49,676 nucleotides of DNA from Veillonellaceae bacterium (GCA_012798135.1 JAAZNU010000044.1:1-49676); one strand, 5' to 3'; positions 25,519 to 34,351 are shown, numbered from the stretch's first letter. Notes: generated by a model from the sequence alone, not told the origin. A program made the numbers and translations.

Positions 25519-25551
25519 GAAAAAAACGTCTGAACCTTTCACAGTTCAGAC
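25519..25551 (-). terminator. Rho-independent terminator of rsgA
   Basis: On the minus strand GTCTGAAC pairs with GTTCAGAC (25544-25551 and 25528-25535), 8-base loop, followed by a run of U (plus-strand A tract 25521-25526). It lies 35 bases after the rsgA stop. Confidence 0.75.
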
Positions 25552-25585
25552 AATGTCAACTCGCAAACCATGAACACATCCGTCG

Positions 25586-26659
25586 TCAAAGACTCCTTTT
25601 CCTGTTGGCGTTTTTCATCAGTTGACGGGCATTTTTCCGGCCGCCGACGGCGGCGAACATGACGGCCATTTTTTCTTCCTCGATCTGGCGCGAATTCAGC
25701 CCGGCATAACGGGATTCCTGCCGCAACTTGCGCCAGGAATCCAGGCGCGCCGCCGGCAACCGTCCCTCCGCCACCGCTTGCAGCACCGCGCAGTTCGGCT
25801 CCTGATCATGGGTGCAATCGCTGAACCGACAATCGGCTGCCAGTTCGGTGATGTCGGCGAACGCCGCCGCCAGATCTGCCCCTTCCAGCGCTAGTTCCCG
25901 CATCCCTGGCGTGTCAATGACGATGCCCCCGCCGGGTAGAACAATCATCTCCCGGCGGGTGGTCGTGTGCCGCCCTTTGCCGTCCCGCCGCAGACCGCCG
26001 CTGGCCAGTTCGTCGCTTCCCAGCAAACGGTTGATCAGCGTCGACTTGCCGACGCCGGACGAGCCGATAAAGGCCACTGTCCGGCCCGGCTCCAGATATT
26101 CCGTCAACACCGCCGCCCCGTCTTGCTCCAGACTGCACACCGGCAACACCGGCGCGCCGCAGGCGCTGAACGAAATCCCGGCCAGTTTGGCAGCCAAATC
26201 GTCGCAAAGGTCGGTTTTGGTCAGCACGACAACCGGCAGGGCGCCGCTATCCCAAACCAAGCTGAGGTAACGTTCCAGCCGCCGCGGATTGTAGTCACCG
26301 TTCAACGCCATGCAGATGAACACTGTGTCCAGATTGGCGGCGATCATCTGCTCCTGCCCGGCTGTTCCGGCCGCCCGGCGAATCAACGCGCTATGGCGCG
26401 GCAGCACTTGCCGGATCAATGCTGACCCAGCCGGATTCGACTCCAGCAGCACGAAATCCCCCACTGCCGGAAACTCCGCCGGCCGAAGTGCGGCATGACG
26501 CAACCGGCCGGCAACCACGCCCATTACCTCGCCCTGCTCAGTCCAAACCTTATATCCATCCCGATATTGCGACGCCACCCGGCCGATCGCGGCCTCCCCG
26601 CCGGCGGCTTCGGCCTGCGCGGCTCTCAATCCCAGACGATTCATATCCAATCGTTGCAT
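25586..26659 (-). CDS. rsgA: Ribosome small subunit-dependent GTPase RsgA
   Basis: 357 residues with the circularly permuted GTPase order: G4 VVLTKTDLCDD near 170 comes before G1 FIGSSGVGKST near 210 and G3 IDTPGMRE near 265. An OB-fold precedes it, and a C-terminal zinc knuckle follows (Cys-5-Cys-His-5-Cys in CRFSDCTHDQEPNC near 293). It helps late maturation of the 30S subunit. GGGAGGA is 6 bases before the ATG at 26659; the in-frame upstream extension to 26725 has no such site. The lysine/arginine-rich tail (KNARQLMKNANRKRSL) may contact rRNA. Confidence 0.94.
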   Translation of the reverse strand: MQRLDMNRLGLRAAQAEAAGGEAAIGRVASQYRDGYKVWTEQGEVMGVVAGRLRHAALRPAEFPAVGDFVLLESNPAGSALIRQVLPRHSALIRRAAGTAGQEQMIAANLDTVFICMALNGDYNPRRLERYLSLVWDSGALPVVVLTKTDLCDDLAAKLAGISFSACGAPVLPVCSLEQDGAAVLTEYLEPGRTVAFIGSSGVGKSTLINRLLGSDELASGGLRRDGKGRHTTTRREMIVLPGGGIVIDTPGMRELALEGADLAAAFADITELAADCRFSDCTHDQEPNCAVLQAVAEGRLPAARLDSWRKLRQESRYAGLNSRQIEEEKMAVMFAAVGGRKNARQLMKNANRKRSL

Positions 26660-26745
26660 TTTCTTTCCTCCCCGAACGGTTTCATCCGCAGTATAACACA
26701 TCGGGCCGCCGGTCGGGGTCGCCATCTTGGTTCAGAAATAAAAGA

Positions 26746-26773
26746 GCACCAGAAGGATCCTTCCTCCTGGCGC
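26746..26773 (-). terminator. Imperfect hairpin after the CD3324-type gene
   Basis: GCACCAGAAGG (26746-26756) pairs with CCTCCTGGCGC (26763-26773) with two mismatches. On the minus strand the hairpin follows the stop codon at 26779 and is followed by CUCUUUUAUUU. The six T residues on the other side could let it work in both directions. Confidence 0.5.
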
Positions 26774-26778
26774 CTTTT

Positions 26779-27051
26779 TTACTTCCGGTCATACCCGGTG
26801 ACAATCTTATACACCGTCTTCGGCGACAGATAATAGGTTTCTGCCAGTTGGCGCACCGGCACTCCCACCTGGTGGCGCCGACGAATTTCCTCATTGCGTC
26901 GCCGGGTGACCTGACGGCTGGTCGTGCTTTCGCCCCAGCTGCGCTGGCATCCTTCCTTGCGCGGAATATATAGATACTCACCGTCGACGTATTCCTGAAT
27001 CAGCTGCAACAGCGTCGCCGGCAATACGTCATTGGCCGCTTTGTAGCCCAT
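26779..27051 (-). CDS. CD3324 family small helix-turn-helix protein
   Basis: 90 residues resembling the CD3324 family of Firmicutes. The N-terminus is GYKAANDVLPATLLQLIQEYVDGEYLYIPRK, then a basic segment (QVTRRRNEEIRRRHQVGVP) and a C-terminal HTH-like stretch VRQLAETYYLSPKTVYKIV. Possibly a DNA-binding regulator; its role is unknown. GGGAGG lies 7 bases before the ATG at 27051. It is a single-gene unit between rsgA and tspO. Confidence 0.8.
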   Translation of the reverse strand: MGYKAANDVLPATLLQLIQEYVDGEYLYIPRKEGCQRSWGESTTSRQVTRRRNEEIRRRHQVGVPVRQLAETYYLSPKTVYKIVTGYDRK

Positions 27052-27294
27052 GTTGCTCCCTCCCAAATTTCATTCAGGATCGAGCAAAGGCCGTCAGCTA
27101 TTCGTGATCAGTGCGACAGCCCCTGCTCCGCACGGACCACAGACTCCGATTTACCGATAAGTCATGCTCCCTTTCGTGTGTATTTCACGAGTATCATATT
27201 CATTTCCGGTGGTAAAGTCAAGGCGACCTAGCGTTACGCGCATATAACTAACGGTCGAACTAAACTACGGACGGGGCCAAGCCAAACCGGAGAA

Positions 27295-27765
27295 TCACCG
27301 GTTCAAAATCCAATACCCGTAGTTCAAATAACCGGCAAAGCCAACCCAACATAGATAGGGCAGCAACAGCAACGCACTTTGGCGCGAAATCCGCCCAAAC
27401 AGAAAGATATTCCACAGTATCGCCGCAATCAGGAGGAGAATCACAAGAAAGCCGCCGCCCGGCGAACGCAGGCCGAAAAAAACCGCCGACCAAGCCATGT
27501 TCAGAAACAGCTGGAACGCAAACGCCAACAGGGCACGCTTTTTGTTTTTTTGCCCGTCGCTGCTCCAAACGAAATACAGAGATACCGCCATCAGCAGGTA
27601 CAAAATATTCCAAACCGGTGCAAACACCCAATTCGGCGGCGCGAACTCCGGCCGGATCAACCGGGGATACCAGCTGTTCAGCGAAGTTGCGGTGAACAGA
27701 CCGCCCACTGCTCCAGCGACGAAACAAACGGCAAGGCTGGCGGCAAACTTTCGTAACCTTTTCAT
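27295..27765 (-). CDS. tspO: TspO/MBR family membrane protein
   Basis: 156 residues with five predicted membrane helices, normal for TspO/MBR (PF03073). Signature residues are seen in RPEFAPPNWVFAPVWNILYLLMA near 40-60 and FLNMAWSAVFFGLRSP near 90. Bacterial TspO binds porphyrins and tetrapyrroles and is tied to stress responses. The ATG at 27765 has GGGGGGAG 4 bases upstream; an upstream in-frame start at 27834 would add 23 residues without membrane character. The gene is alone on its strand between CD3324 and the minisatellite. Confidence 0.92.
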   Translation of the reverse strand: MKRLRKFAASLAVCFVAGAVGGLFTATSLNSWYPRLIRPEFAPPNWVFAPVWNILYLLMAVSLYFVWSSDGQKNKKRALLAFAFQLFLNMAWSAVFFGLRSPGGGFLVILLLIAAILWNIFLFGRISRQSALLLLPYLCWVGFAGYLNYGYWILNR

Positions 27766-28094
27766 CAAGCTCCCCCCGTCTGCTAACGGTCCCGGAATCA
27801 ACCCCCCAGAATATTGACGCAGTTTCTCTGACAATATAAAAATAAAGCAAGAAGGTTTTACAGTCTACTGGTTTATATTTTATAGTTTTAGGTTTTAGGT
27901 TTTAGCGGTCACGAAAGAGCCTAATTTTCCGGCGTTTTCTCACGTTTTGACCGGTCAGTGGACCGGTTCATGGACGGATCCGTTGACGGGTCTGCAGACG
28001 GGTTCACGGACGGGTCTGTGGACCCGTCCGAATGCAAAACCAAAAAGCTCTTGGCGGATACCTCTCAGCTTTTCAAAATTCGCCGTCCGCGCAT
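27766..28094. other. Intergenic region with T-rich stretch and minisatellite
   Basis: This 329-base gap holds the probable upstream region of tspO, a short TTTTAGG-type triplet of direct repeats (around 27882-27904), and the 12-base minisatellite at 27949-28032. No coding potential with a good start is visible; open frames crossing the repeat are repetitive and lack ribosome binding sites. Confidence 0.6.
27949..28032. repeat. 12-bp minisatellite, seven degenerate units
   Basis: Seven consecutive 12-base units all begin with GAC: GACCGGTCAGTG, GACCGGTTCATG, GACGGATCCGTT, GACGGGTCTGCA, GACGGGTTCACG, GACGGGTCTGTG, GACCCGTCCGAA. Units drift but keep period. Neighbouring units make hairpins, the best being a perfect 9-base stem at 28008-28016 with 28021-28029 (loop TGTG); others are at 27951-27966, 27974-27983 and 27990-27999. 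It lies just past the stop of the flavin reductase-like gene, so it could act as a stacked terminator or variable spacer. Confidence 0.85.
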
Positions 28095-28643
28095 CTACAC
28101 ACCATCAGGAATCTTATCCGCCATTAAATGGCGCAGATTTAACGTTGCCCCGTCAACCACAAACGTGCCGTCGCCATTGGCATGGAATGTACGCCGCTCC
28201 TGCCTTTTTTTATCGATCCAGGCCTGTACCCCCTGTAACAGAAATATGCCAGGTTCTTCAAGGTAGCCGGTCACCCGGCATTCCAGACAGGCAAGGCATT
28301 CGGCCACTAACGGCGCGCCAACCTGCCGGGCCGGCAACGGCGTCAATTCGAATGTTTTGAACTTGTCGATATCTTTCCCGGAGCAGTCGCCAATACGGAT
28401 GACCCGTTCGGCAATATCGACGGTCGGTACGGCCAACACGCATTCTTTGGTTTGCATCATGGCATGGAATGAATGGTTCCAGGGGCCGGTCGTCAATGCC
28501 AGTTGCGGCGTAAAGTCAGTGACCATGTGCCACGAAATTGTCATCAAGTTGTTTTTCGTTCCATCATTCGTAGCCACCAGAATGACCGGCCCTGGTTCAA
28601 ACAGCATGAAAGCCTTTTTCAACGGTAATTGGCTAAACGCCAT
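28095..28643 (-). CDS. Flavin reductase-like protein (FMN-binding split barrel)
   Basis: 182 residues of the flavin reductase-like domain family (PF01613). Typical phrases are EPGPVILVATNDGTKNNLMTISWHM near 20-45, the flavin-contact region DFTPQLALTTGPWNHSF and the LECRVTGYLEEPGIFLL strand near 140. Members bind FMN and either reduce free flavin or act as small redox proteins; the partner is unknown. The ATG at 28643 follows GGGTGGCGGGGG. The frame is open upstream to 28820, but that part overlaps the divergent MATE promoter region and lacks domain character. Confidence 0.87.
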   Translation of the reverse strand: MAFSQLPLKKAFMLFEPGPVILVATNDGTKNNLMTISWHMVTDFTPQLALTTGPWNHSFHAMMQTKECVLAVPTVDIAERVIRIGDCSGKDIDKFKTFELTPLPARQVGAPLVAECLACLECRVTGYLEEPGIFLLQGVQAWIDKKRQERRTFHANGDGTFVVDGATLNLRHLMADKIPDGV

Positions 28644-28795
28644 GACCCCCGCCACCCTTCGCTTATTTTTATATACTGTTTCTTCCCCAAACCCTTCTAC
28701 TCCTCCCAGGTTGCGTCTCGCGCAAGTTGTTTTTGGAAAGAATGGCAGGAAATGAGTTGGAATCGCCGAACATAGAGGGGAAAGGGGAACGTGTA

Positions 28796-30187
28796 ATGAA
28801 ACAAACTCCGGATATGGCACAGGGCAAGGTGTCCTCCGTACTCTTCCGTCTGGCCTTGCCCATGATGGTCTCCCTGTTTTTTCAGAACCTATACGTTTAT
28901 GTCAACACCGTCTACGTTTCCTGGCTCGGTGACCTGCCGCTGGCCGCGGTTTCGCTGGCGCTGCCGCTGACCTATCTGGCCATGTCGCTGTCGAAAGGAA
29001 TCGCCATGGGCGCAATGGTTTTAATGAGCCATGCCCGGGGCGCTGCGGACGAGGCGGCGGCAAAACGGACCGCCGACGCAATGTTGCCTCTGATGCTTTC
29101 CGTCATGGCCTGTTTCTTGACTTTGATGCTGCCTCAAGTATCCAGCCGCTTTTTTGCCCTGATGGGAACCAGCCCGGAAGTTGCCGGTTACGGAATCGGC
29201 TATGTGTTCTGGCTGGTGGCCGGCTTTCCGGTAATGGGATATGTGATGGCCTGCGAAGCCGTTTTTACATCCCGCGGCGACACGGTGACCCCCATGAAGG
29301 GAATGTTATGGGGCAATGGCGTCAACCTGGCACTGGATCCATTGTTTATTTTCGTCTTCGGCTGGGGAACGGCCGGCGCCGCGGCGGCTTCCTTGCTGTC
29401 CCAGTTGGTCTGCGCGGCCTATCTTCAACATTTTTTACAGCGTCAAACCGGCGACTTGGTCTGGAAACCACGAACGGGTTTTCCAAGAGAAGCTCGTATT
29501 ATCGCCGGGCAAGGCGCTTTTGTGGCAATGGCTTATCTCGTCAGTCCGCTGGCGCTGATCCTGCTGAACATGATCCTGATCCGGTTCGGACCGGTAGCGG
29601 TGGGCGCCTGGAATCTGATGTCCCGCACCGAACTGATGATCACGCTGCCGGCCATGGGGTTGTTCAATGCCCTGGCCGCTTTCACCAGTTTCAACCTCGG
29701 CCGGCGGGATTACAGCCGCATCCAGGCCGGACTGCTATTTTTCCTAAAATTCGCCTGGACCTTCTTCGCTGTAGTCGCATTCTTGTTCATTGAGTATTCC
29801 GAAGCCTGGATGGTTTTGTTCCAGCCGGCGCCGGAGCTGAAAACGTTGGGCGTCCTGGCCATGAAAGCCTCCGGAATGGCCCTGCTGTTTATGCCGGTCA
29901 ACATGGCGATGAGCGGAATCGCCCAAGGATTGAAACGACCGCTGTACATGATGATGTATTCAGTTGTCTATCTGTTCCTGCTGCGGTTGCCGCTGGCCTA
30001 TTGGATCGCCGGGCATTGGACGGAGAAGGAAGTCTTCTGGGCCCATCCGGCAGCCACGGCGGGCGCCGCTCTGTTTGCAACCGCCAGTTTATGGCGAATG
30101 ATGGCAAAATGCCGCCAGAACATTTCCGGATCAGAAGCGTTAGCCAGTACCCCAGGGGAGGATGAAAAATGCCTGACGAATACTTAG
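28796..30187 (+). CDS. MATE family efflux transporter
   Basis: 463 residues, about twelve membrane helices, MATE family (PF01554) in two homologous halves. Visible are LALPMMVSLFFQNLYVYVNTVYVSWLG at the N-terminus and GNGVNLALDPLFIFVFGWGTAGAAAASLLSQ near 175-205. It would export cationic drugs or metabolites using a sodium or proton gradient. GGGGAAAGGGGAA precedes the ATG at 28796. It overlaps the following GNAT gene by 19 bases, so the two are expressed together. It is divergent from the flavin reductase-like gene. Confidence 0.93.
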   Translation: MKQTPDMAQGKVSSVLFRLALPMMVSLFFQNLYVYVNTVYVSWLGDLPLAAVSLALPLTYLAMSLSKGIAMGAMVLMSHARGAADEAAAKRTADAMLPLMLSVMACFLTLMLPQVSSRFFALMGTSPEVAGYGIGYVFWLVAGFPVMGYVMACEAVFTSRGDTVTPMKGMLWGNGVNLALDPLFIFVFGWGTAGAAAASLLSQLVCAAYLQHFLQRQTGDLVWKPRTGFPREARIIAGQGAFVAMAYLVSPLALILLNMILIRFGPVAVGAWNLMSRTELMITLPAMGLFNALAAFTSFNLGRRDYSRIQAGLLFFLKFAWTFFAVVAFLFIEYSEAWMVLFQPAPELKTLGVLAMKASGMALLFMPVNMAMSGIAQGLKRPLYMMMYSVVYLFLLRLPLAYWIAGHWTEKEVFWAHPAATAGAALFATASLWRMMAKCRQNISGSEALASTPGEDEKCLTNT

Positions 30188-31176
30188 TCGACCAGTTCCG
30201 GCCCAACGACGCCGCCGGCATAGCCGCTCTGTACCGAAGTGTGTACGGCGACGAATATCCCGTGAAGAGTGTTTATGATCCAGCAACAATCATCCGCCAA
30301 GCCGAGGCCGGCGAAGCGTATCGGGCCGTGGCCCGCAATGGGACGGGGGAAGTGGTGGGACATTTCGCGATGTACCGTTCTTCGCCGCCCAATCCCGCAC
30401 TGTACGAATGCGGGCAGATGATGATGCGGCAAGACAGCCGACTTTCCGACGCGGCATTCCGTCTGTTTGCTTTTTCCATGGAAGTCTTGCCGCGTATTCA
30501 TAACATTCGACAGATTTGGGGCGAAGCGGTGTGCAATCATCTGCTCACCCAGCAGATGAGTCTTGAGTATGGATCTACGGAAACCGGCATCGAGGTCGGG
30601 CTGATGCCGGGGGAAGCGTATGCCAAAGCGTTAAGCAAGGTTTCAACCGATACGGAACGAATTTCCGTCCTGCTTTTGTTCCGGAGCACCGCGCCCCGAG
30701 CGCAGACGCTCTATATCCCTGCCGCGTACGATGATGCGCTACGTTTCATCTATTCAACCTGGAATGATACGACCTCCTTCCTTCCTTCCACGGCGGCCCT
30801 GCCGGCCGGCATAAAAACCCGGGGGAACATCCAGACGTTCGGCGGCAGCGGAGTGGCCCGCATCCAGATTGAAAAACTGGGCGACGATTTTGAAACCTGC
30901 CTGGCCCGATTTTTCAGCGAGGCGTCTGCCGCCGGCGCGCTCGTCATCCAAGTCATCTTTCGTCTGACGGAACCGGCTTGCGGGGCGGCCGTCACGATAC
31001 TGCGGCAGCGCGGTTTCTTCCTTGGCGGCGTCTTGCCGCGCTGGTTCGGGGATGACGGAGTTCTGATGCAGCAAGTAGTGAAACCACCGGATTTCGACAA
31101 GATTTTGCTGGCTTCGAAACGGGCCCGGGAACTGAAACGGATCATCCGCCAGGACTGGGAGGCTGTCCAAAACTGA
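30169..31176 (+). CDS. GNAT-like N-acetyltransferase protein, translationally coupled to MATE
   Basis: 335 residues. The N-terminal 150 residues look like a GNAT fold (VDQFRPNDAAGIAALYRSVYGDEYP at the start, AVARNGTGEVVGHFAMY near 55). The C-terminal half is a second, diverged domain ending with GAAVTILRQRGFFLGGVLPRWFG. The substrate is unknown. AGGGGAGG is 6 bases before the ATG, which lies inside the end of the MATE gene. Coupling suggests that this enzyme modifies the compound that the MATE pump exports, or protects against it. That link is inference. Confidence 0.75.
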   Translation: MPDEYLVDQFRPNDAAGIAALYRSVYGDEYPVKSVYDPATIIRQAEAGEAYRAVARNGTGEVVGHFAMYRSSPPNPALYECGQMMMRQDSRLSDAAFRLFAFSMEVLPRIHNIRQIWGEAVCNHLLTQQMSLEYGSTETGIEVGLMPGEAYAKALSKVSTDTERISVLLLFRSTAPRAQTLYIPAAYDDALRFIYSTWNDTTSFLPSTAALPAGIKTRGNIQTFGGSGVARIQIEKLGDDFETCLARFFSEASAAGALVIQVIFRLTEPACGAAVTILRQRGFFLGGVLPRWFGDDGVLMQQVVKPPDFDKILLASKRARELKRIIRQDWEAVQN

Positions 31177-31583
31177 ACGTTCGGCGAGGTGATCGGCAAG
31201 CGGGCGGCGCGCCTGTTCCGCCTGGCGGCAGAACCCCCGGAAATCAAAAATAGTAGGCGTTCAGCTGGATCATGGCAGATGCGGAAGGAGCATTCAATCT
31301 GCCGATCCGGATCGAAGAAGCAATGAAATTACGAACCTTGGCGCTTATCGTTGCTCATGTGGACAAAAGGCTCAACGGTTGATTCGCCTGAAAACCGATT
31401 TGTTTCAAGCAATAGCCACAGTCAAAAGTAAAGCATCTTCCGGGATTAATCCTGGAAGATGCTTTTTTATCGGTCTGCAATTTGCAGGAAGGTCAAATTC
31501 ATTCTTCAGCCTTTATTCATTAAGAGTATATTGGTTATTTTTGCTTCTTTGTCGCCACACAGACACCAATTCATTGAATTGGG
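31177..31583. other. Intergenic region after MATE-GNAT unit
   Basis: About 400 bases with no convincing gene. A 36-codon frame at 31273-31383 starts with ATG but has no clear ribosome binding site and no family resemblance. The region ends with a strong plus-strand terminator at 31430-31468. It is placed 250 bases beyond the GNAT stop, so the transcript has a long 3' untranslated part or a small unrecognised element. Confidence 0.5.
31430..31468 (+). terminator. Strong rho-independent terminator
   Basis: AAAGCATCTTCC (31430-31441) pairs with GGAAGATGCTTT (31454-31465), extended inward by GGGA/TCCT, followed by TTTTTT in total. It ends plus-strand transcription coming from the MATE-GNAT unit before the convergent ABC importer genes. 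Confidence 0.85.
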
Positions 31584-32375
31584 TCAGCTCAGCAGCATGC
31601 GGTCGCTGACATCGTCGCCGCCGGATTTTTCGAACGCTTCCAGCAAGTCACGGACCGTCATTTTTGCTTTTTCCTCGCCATGGATGTCCAGCAAGATTTC
31701 CCCGTCGTTCAGCATCAGCAGCCGATTGCCCAGGCGCAGGGCATCCCGCATATTATGGGTGACCATCAGCGTCGTCAGCGCATTTTCTTCCACGATCTTC
31801 TTCGTCAGGTCCAATACCTTCTCGGCAGTTTTGGGGTCCAGCGCCGCGGTGTGCTCGTCCAGCAGCAACAGCTTGGGTCGCCGCATGGTGGCCATCAGCA
31901 GGGTGATCGCCTGCCGCTGCCCGCCCGACAGAGTCACCATCCGGCTTTTCATCCGGTCTTCCAGACCGAGATTCAGATTGGCCAGCCGTTCCTTGAATTC
32001 GACGGATTCATCATCGCGAAAACCCCAGCGCAAACTCAGGCGTTTGCCACGCCGGGCGGCAATGGCCAAGTTTTCCTCGACCATCATCCCCGAAGCCGTC
32101 CCCATCATCGGATCCTGAAACACCCGACCGATAAAGGCGGCCCGTTTATGCTCCGCCATCTGGGTCACATCAATATCGTCAATATAGATTTTTCCGCCAT
32201 CCACTTTGAAGACGCCGGCGATGGCGTTCAAGAACGTACTCTTGCCGGCACCGTTGCCGCCGATCACGGTAATGAAATCGCCGGTTTTCATTTCCAGACT
32301 GACATTTTTCAAGGCCGTCTTTTCATTCACGGTCCCGGCGAAGAACGTCTTGCTGATTCCCTCTACCTTCAACAT
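31584..32375 (-). CDS. trpZ: ABC importer ATP-binding protein, TrpZ type
   Basis: 263 residues with Walker A VIGGNGAGKSTFLN near 40, Q-loop VFQDPMMGTASGM near 85, signature TLSGGQRQA near 150, Walker B LLLLDEHTAALDP near 168 and H-loop VTHNMRD. It supplies energy to the permease encoded next to it. The subfamily is the one found with PF04392 binding proteins, including the T-box controlled trpXYZ import systems of Firmicutes. It directly abuts the permease gene with no gap. Substrate is probably an amino acid (see T-box entry), not proven here. Confidence 0.87.
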   Translation of the reverse strand: MLKVEGISKTFFAGTVNEKTALKNVSLEMKTGDFITVIGGNGAGKSTFLNAIAGVFKVDGGKIYIDDIDVTQMAEHKRAAFIGRVFQDPMMGTASGMMVEENLAIAARRGKRLSLRWGFRDDESVEFKERLANLNLGLEDRMKSRMVTLSGGQRQAITLLMATMRRPKLLLLDEHTAALDPKTAEKVLDLTKKIVEENALTTLMVTHNMRDALRLGNRLLMLNDGEILLDIHGEEKAKMTVRDLLEAFEKSGGDDVSDRMLLS

Positions 32376-33257
32376 TTACATTCCCACCATTCTGCTATCC
32401 CACTTGGCTTTGACCAGCGGCAGGGACAAGGCGATGGCCACCAAAATGGCCGTGAATAGTTTCAGATCGTTGGGCGGCATGCCCAGATACAATACGACGG
32501 CAATGACGATCCGATACAGGATGGAGCCCAGCACCACCGAAATCAGCGAGTTTTTGAAATTTCTCGTACCGAACACCACTTCGCCGATAATCACGGACGC
32601 CAGACCGATCACGATCGTCCCCGCCCCCATGCCCACATCGGCGAAGCCGTTGTCCTGGGCGATCAACGCTCCCGAAACCGCCACCAGCCCATTGCTGAGC
32701 ACCAACCCCAGCAAAAACATGTCGTCGGTATTGACGCCCATCGCCCGGATCATTTGGGGATTGTTGCCGGTCGCCCGCACAGCCATCCCGATCTCGGTGC
32801 CAAAGAACCAATAGAGCCAAAGCGGGATAGCGACCGCGATGCAAAGGCCCGCCACGAACGTCGTCATATTGGGGGAAAGCTTGAGAAACTCCAAAGCGGT
32901 AAAGATCGTATCCGTATTCAGCAAGGACAGGTTGGCTTTTCCCATCACCCGCAAATTCACGGAATACAAGGCGATCATCGTCAAGATGCCGGCCATCAGC
33001 GCCGGTATTTTCAGTTTGGTGTGCAACAGGCCGCTGACAGCGCCGGCCAGCATTCCGGCCACACCCGCCGCCACGATCGCCATAGCGGGGTTGACTTTCT
33101 CCGCCAGCAACACCGCCGCTACCGTGCCGCCCAACGGAAAGCTGCCTTCCACGCTCAGATCCGCTATATTCAACGTCCGGAAAGTGATAAAGACCCCCAT
33201 GGCCATCACGGACCAGAGCAAGCCTTGGGCTACTGTCGAAATAATTAACTCGTCCAT
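32376..33257 (-). CDS. trpY: ABC importer permease, TrpY type
   Basis: 293 residues with about eight to nine membrane helices, LivH/RbsC-like permease family (PF02653). Visible are SVMAMGVFITFRTLNIADLSVEGSFPLGG near 15-45, AGAVSGLLHTKLKIPALMAGILTMIALYSVNLRVMG near 70-105, and GLASVIIGEVVFG near 225. It forms the membrane channel of the importer. It follows the binding protein gene by 21 bases. In this family the partner binding protein is of the PF04392 type, as seen here. Confidence 0.88.
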   Translation of the reverse strand: MDELIISTVAQGLLWSVMAMGVFITFRTLNIADLSVEGSFPLGGTVAAVLLAEKVNPAMAIVAAGVAGMLAGAVSGLLHTKLKIPALMAGILTMIALYSVNLRVMGKANLSLLNTDTIFTALEFLKLSPNMTTFVAGLCIAVAIPLWLYWFFGTEIGMAVRATGNNPQMIRAMGVNTDDMFLLGLVLSNGLVAVSGALIAQDNGFADVGMGAGTIVIGLASVIIGEVVFGTRNFKNSLISVVLGSILYRIVIAVVLYLGMPPNDLKLFTAILVAIALSLPLVKAKWDSRMVGM

Positions 33258-33278
33258 TGATTCTTCCCTTTTACACCC

Positions 33279-34283
33279 TTATTCAACCGATTTCAAAAGA
33301 TCCGCCGGGATCTTCAGACCAATCGCTTCCGCTGATTTTTTGTTGATGATTACCTTGACGTCTTTTTGGAAACCGATCGGCATATCCGCCGGTTTGGACT
33401 TGCCGGACAAAATGTCGGCCGCCATTTCCCCCGCCTGGAAGCCCAGTTTATAGAAATTCACCGACGCGCCCGCCGTGGCGCCGCCGCTCCGGACCGGAGC
33501 TTCATCGCCGAGGAATACCGGCAGCTTGGCCGGCACCGTGATCTTGACGATATTCGACATGGCGGAAGCGATATTGTTATCCGTCGGACAATAGATGAAA
33601 TCGACTTTCCCCACCAAACTCTGCACAGCCTGTTGAATGTCATTCACGTTGGTCACGGTCGCTTCCGTGACGGTCAGGCCTTTTTCGGCGGCGTATTTTT
33701 TCATCGCCGCGACCTGCAGCTGGGAATTCAATTCGCTGGAAGTATACAACGCACCGACTTTTTTGGCATTCGGCACCAGTTTCAGCGCCAGGTCGATCTG
33801 CCGGCTGGGGGGGTTGTGGTTGGAGGTCCCGGTAATGTTTCCGCCCGGTTTTTCAACGGATTGCACCAGTTTGGCCGTCTTGTAGTCCACAATCGCGGTT
33901 CCCACGATCGGGATCGTTTTGGTTGAATTGGCGACGATCTGCGCAGCGGGGGTGGCAATCGCGTGGATCAGGTCCACCTTGTTGTTCACGAATCGTTGGC
34001 TGATGGTCTTCAAATTGGATTGATCCCCCTGGGCATTCTGCTGGTCGATTTTAATGTTTACGCCTTCCTTGAAGCCTTTGGAGGCCAGTCCGTCCACAAA
34101 GCCCTTGTTGGAGGCGTCGAGAGCGCCATGCTGGACCAGTTGGAGCACGCCGATCTGGTAAACCTTCGTGGCCGCTTTCGCCGGTTCTTTCTTTTCGCCG
34201 CCGCAGCCAGTCAGGACCCCCACCGCCATCATCGCGCCGATTGCCAGAGCCACCATTTTCTTCCCATTCATTTTTTTCAACAT
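33279..34283 (-). CDS. trpX: ABC importer substrate-binding lipoprotein, TrpX type
   Basis: 334 residues. The signal peptide ends in the lipobox VLTGCGG (lipid-carrying Cys27). The rest is an ABC_sub_bind domain (PF04392): YQIGVLQLVQHGALDASNKGFVDGL near 43, IDQQNAQGDQSNL near 78, AIATPAAQIVANST and PVFLGDEAPVRSGG near 260. It captures substrate outside the inner membrane. ATG at 34283 has GGGAG 5 bases upstream. The frame is open back to 34400, but that extension is the T-box RNA and is not protein-coding. First gene of trpXYZ; regulated by the leader at 34352-34640. Confidence 0.9.
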   Translation of the reverse strand: MLKKMNGKKMVALAIGAMMAVGVLTGCGGEKKEPAKAATKVYQIGVLQLVQHGALDASNKGFVDGLASKGFKEGVNIKIDQQNAQGDQSNLKTISQRFVNNKVDLIHAIATPAAQIVANSTKTIPIVGTAIVDYKTAKLVQSVEKPGGNITGTSNHNPPSRQIDLALKLVPNAKKVGALYTSSELNSQLQVAAMKKYAAEKGLTVTEATVTNVNDIQQAVQSLVGKVDFIYCPTDNNIASAMSNIVKITVPAKLPVFLGDEAPVRSGGATAGASVNFYKLGFQAGEMAADILSGKSKPADMPIGFQKDVKVIINKKSAEAIGLKIPADLLKSVE

Positions 34284-34351
34284 CCTTTCTCCCATCCTTC
34301 CTACCATCCTTTTGTTACAAGCCGTCCTTCCATCCTGCGAGAAATACAAAA

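Noticed and set aside
27260..27850. 196-codon frame overlapping tspO
   Set aside because: Same strand, shifted frame; tspO has clear family motifs and a good start, so this is a shadow.
27947..28360. Frame reading through the minisatellite
   Set aside because: It is repetitive because the DNA repeat is a multiple of three, and it continues antisense into the flavin reductase-like gene. Not a credible gene.
31273..31383. 36-codon frame after the GNAT gene
   Set aside because: No strong ribosome binding site and no recognisable similarity; too short to support from sequence alone.
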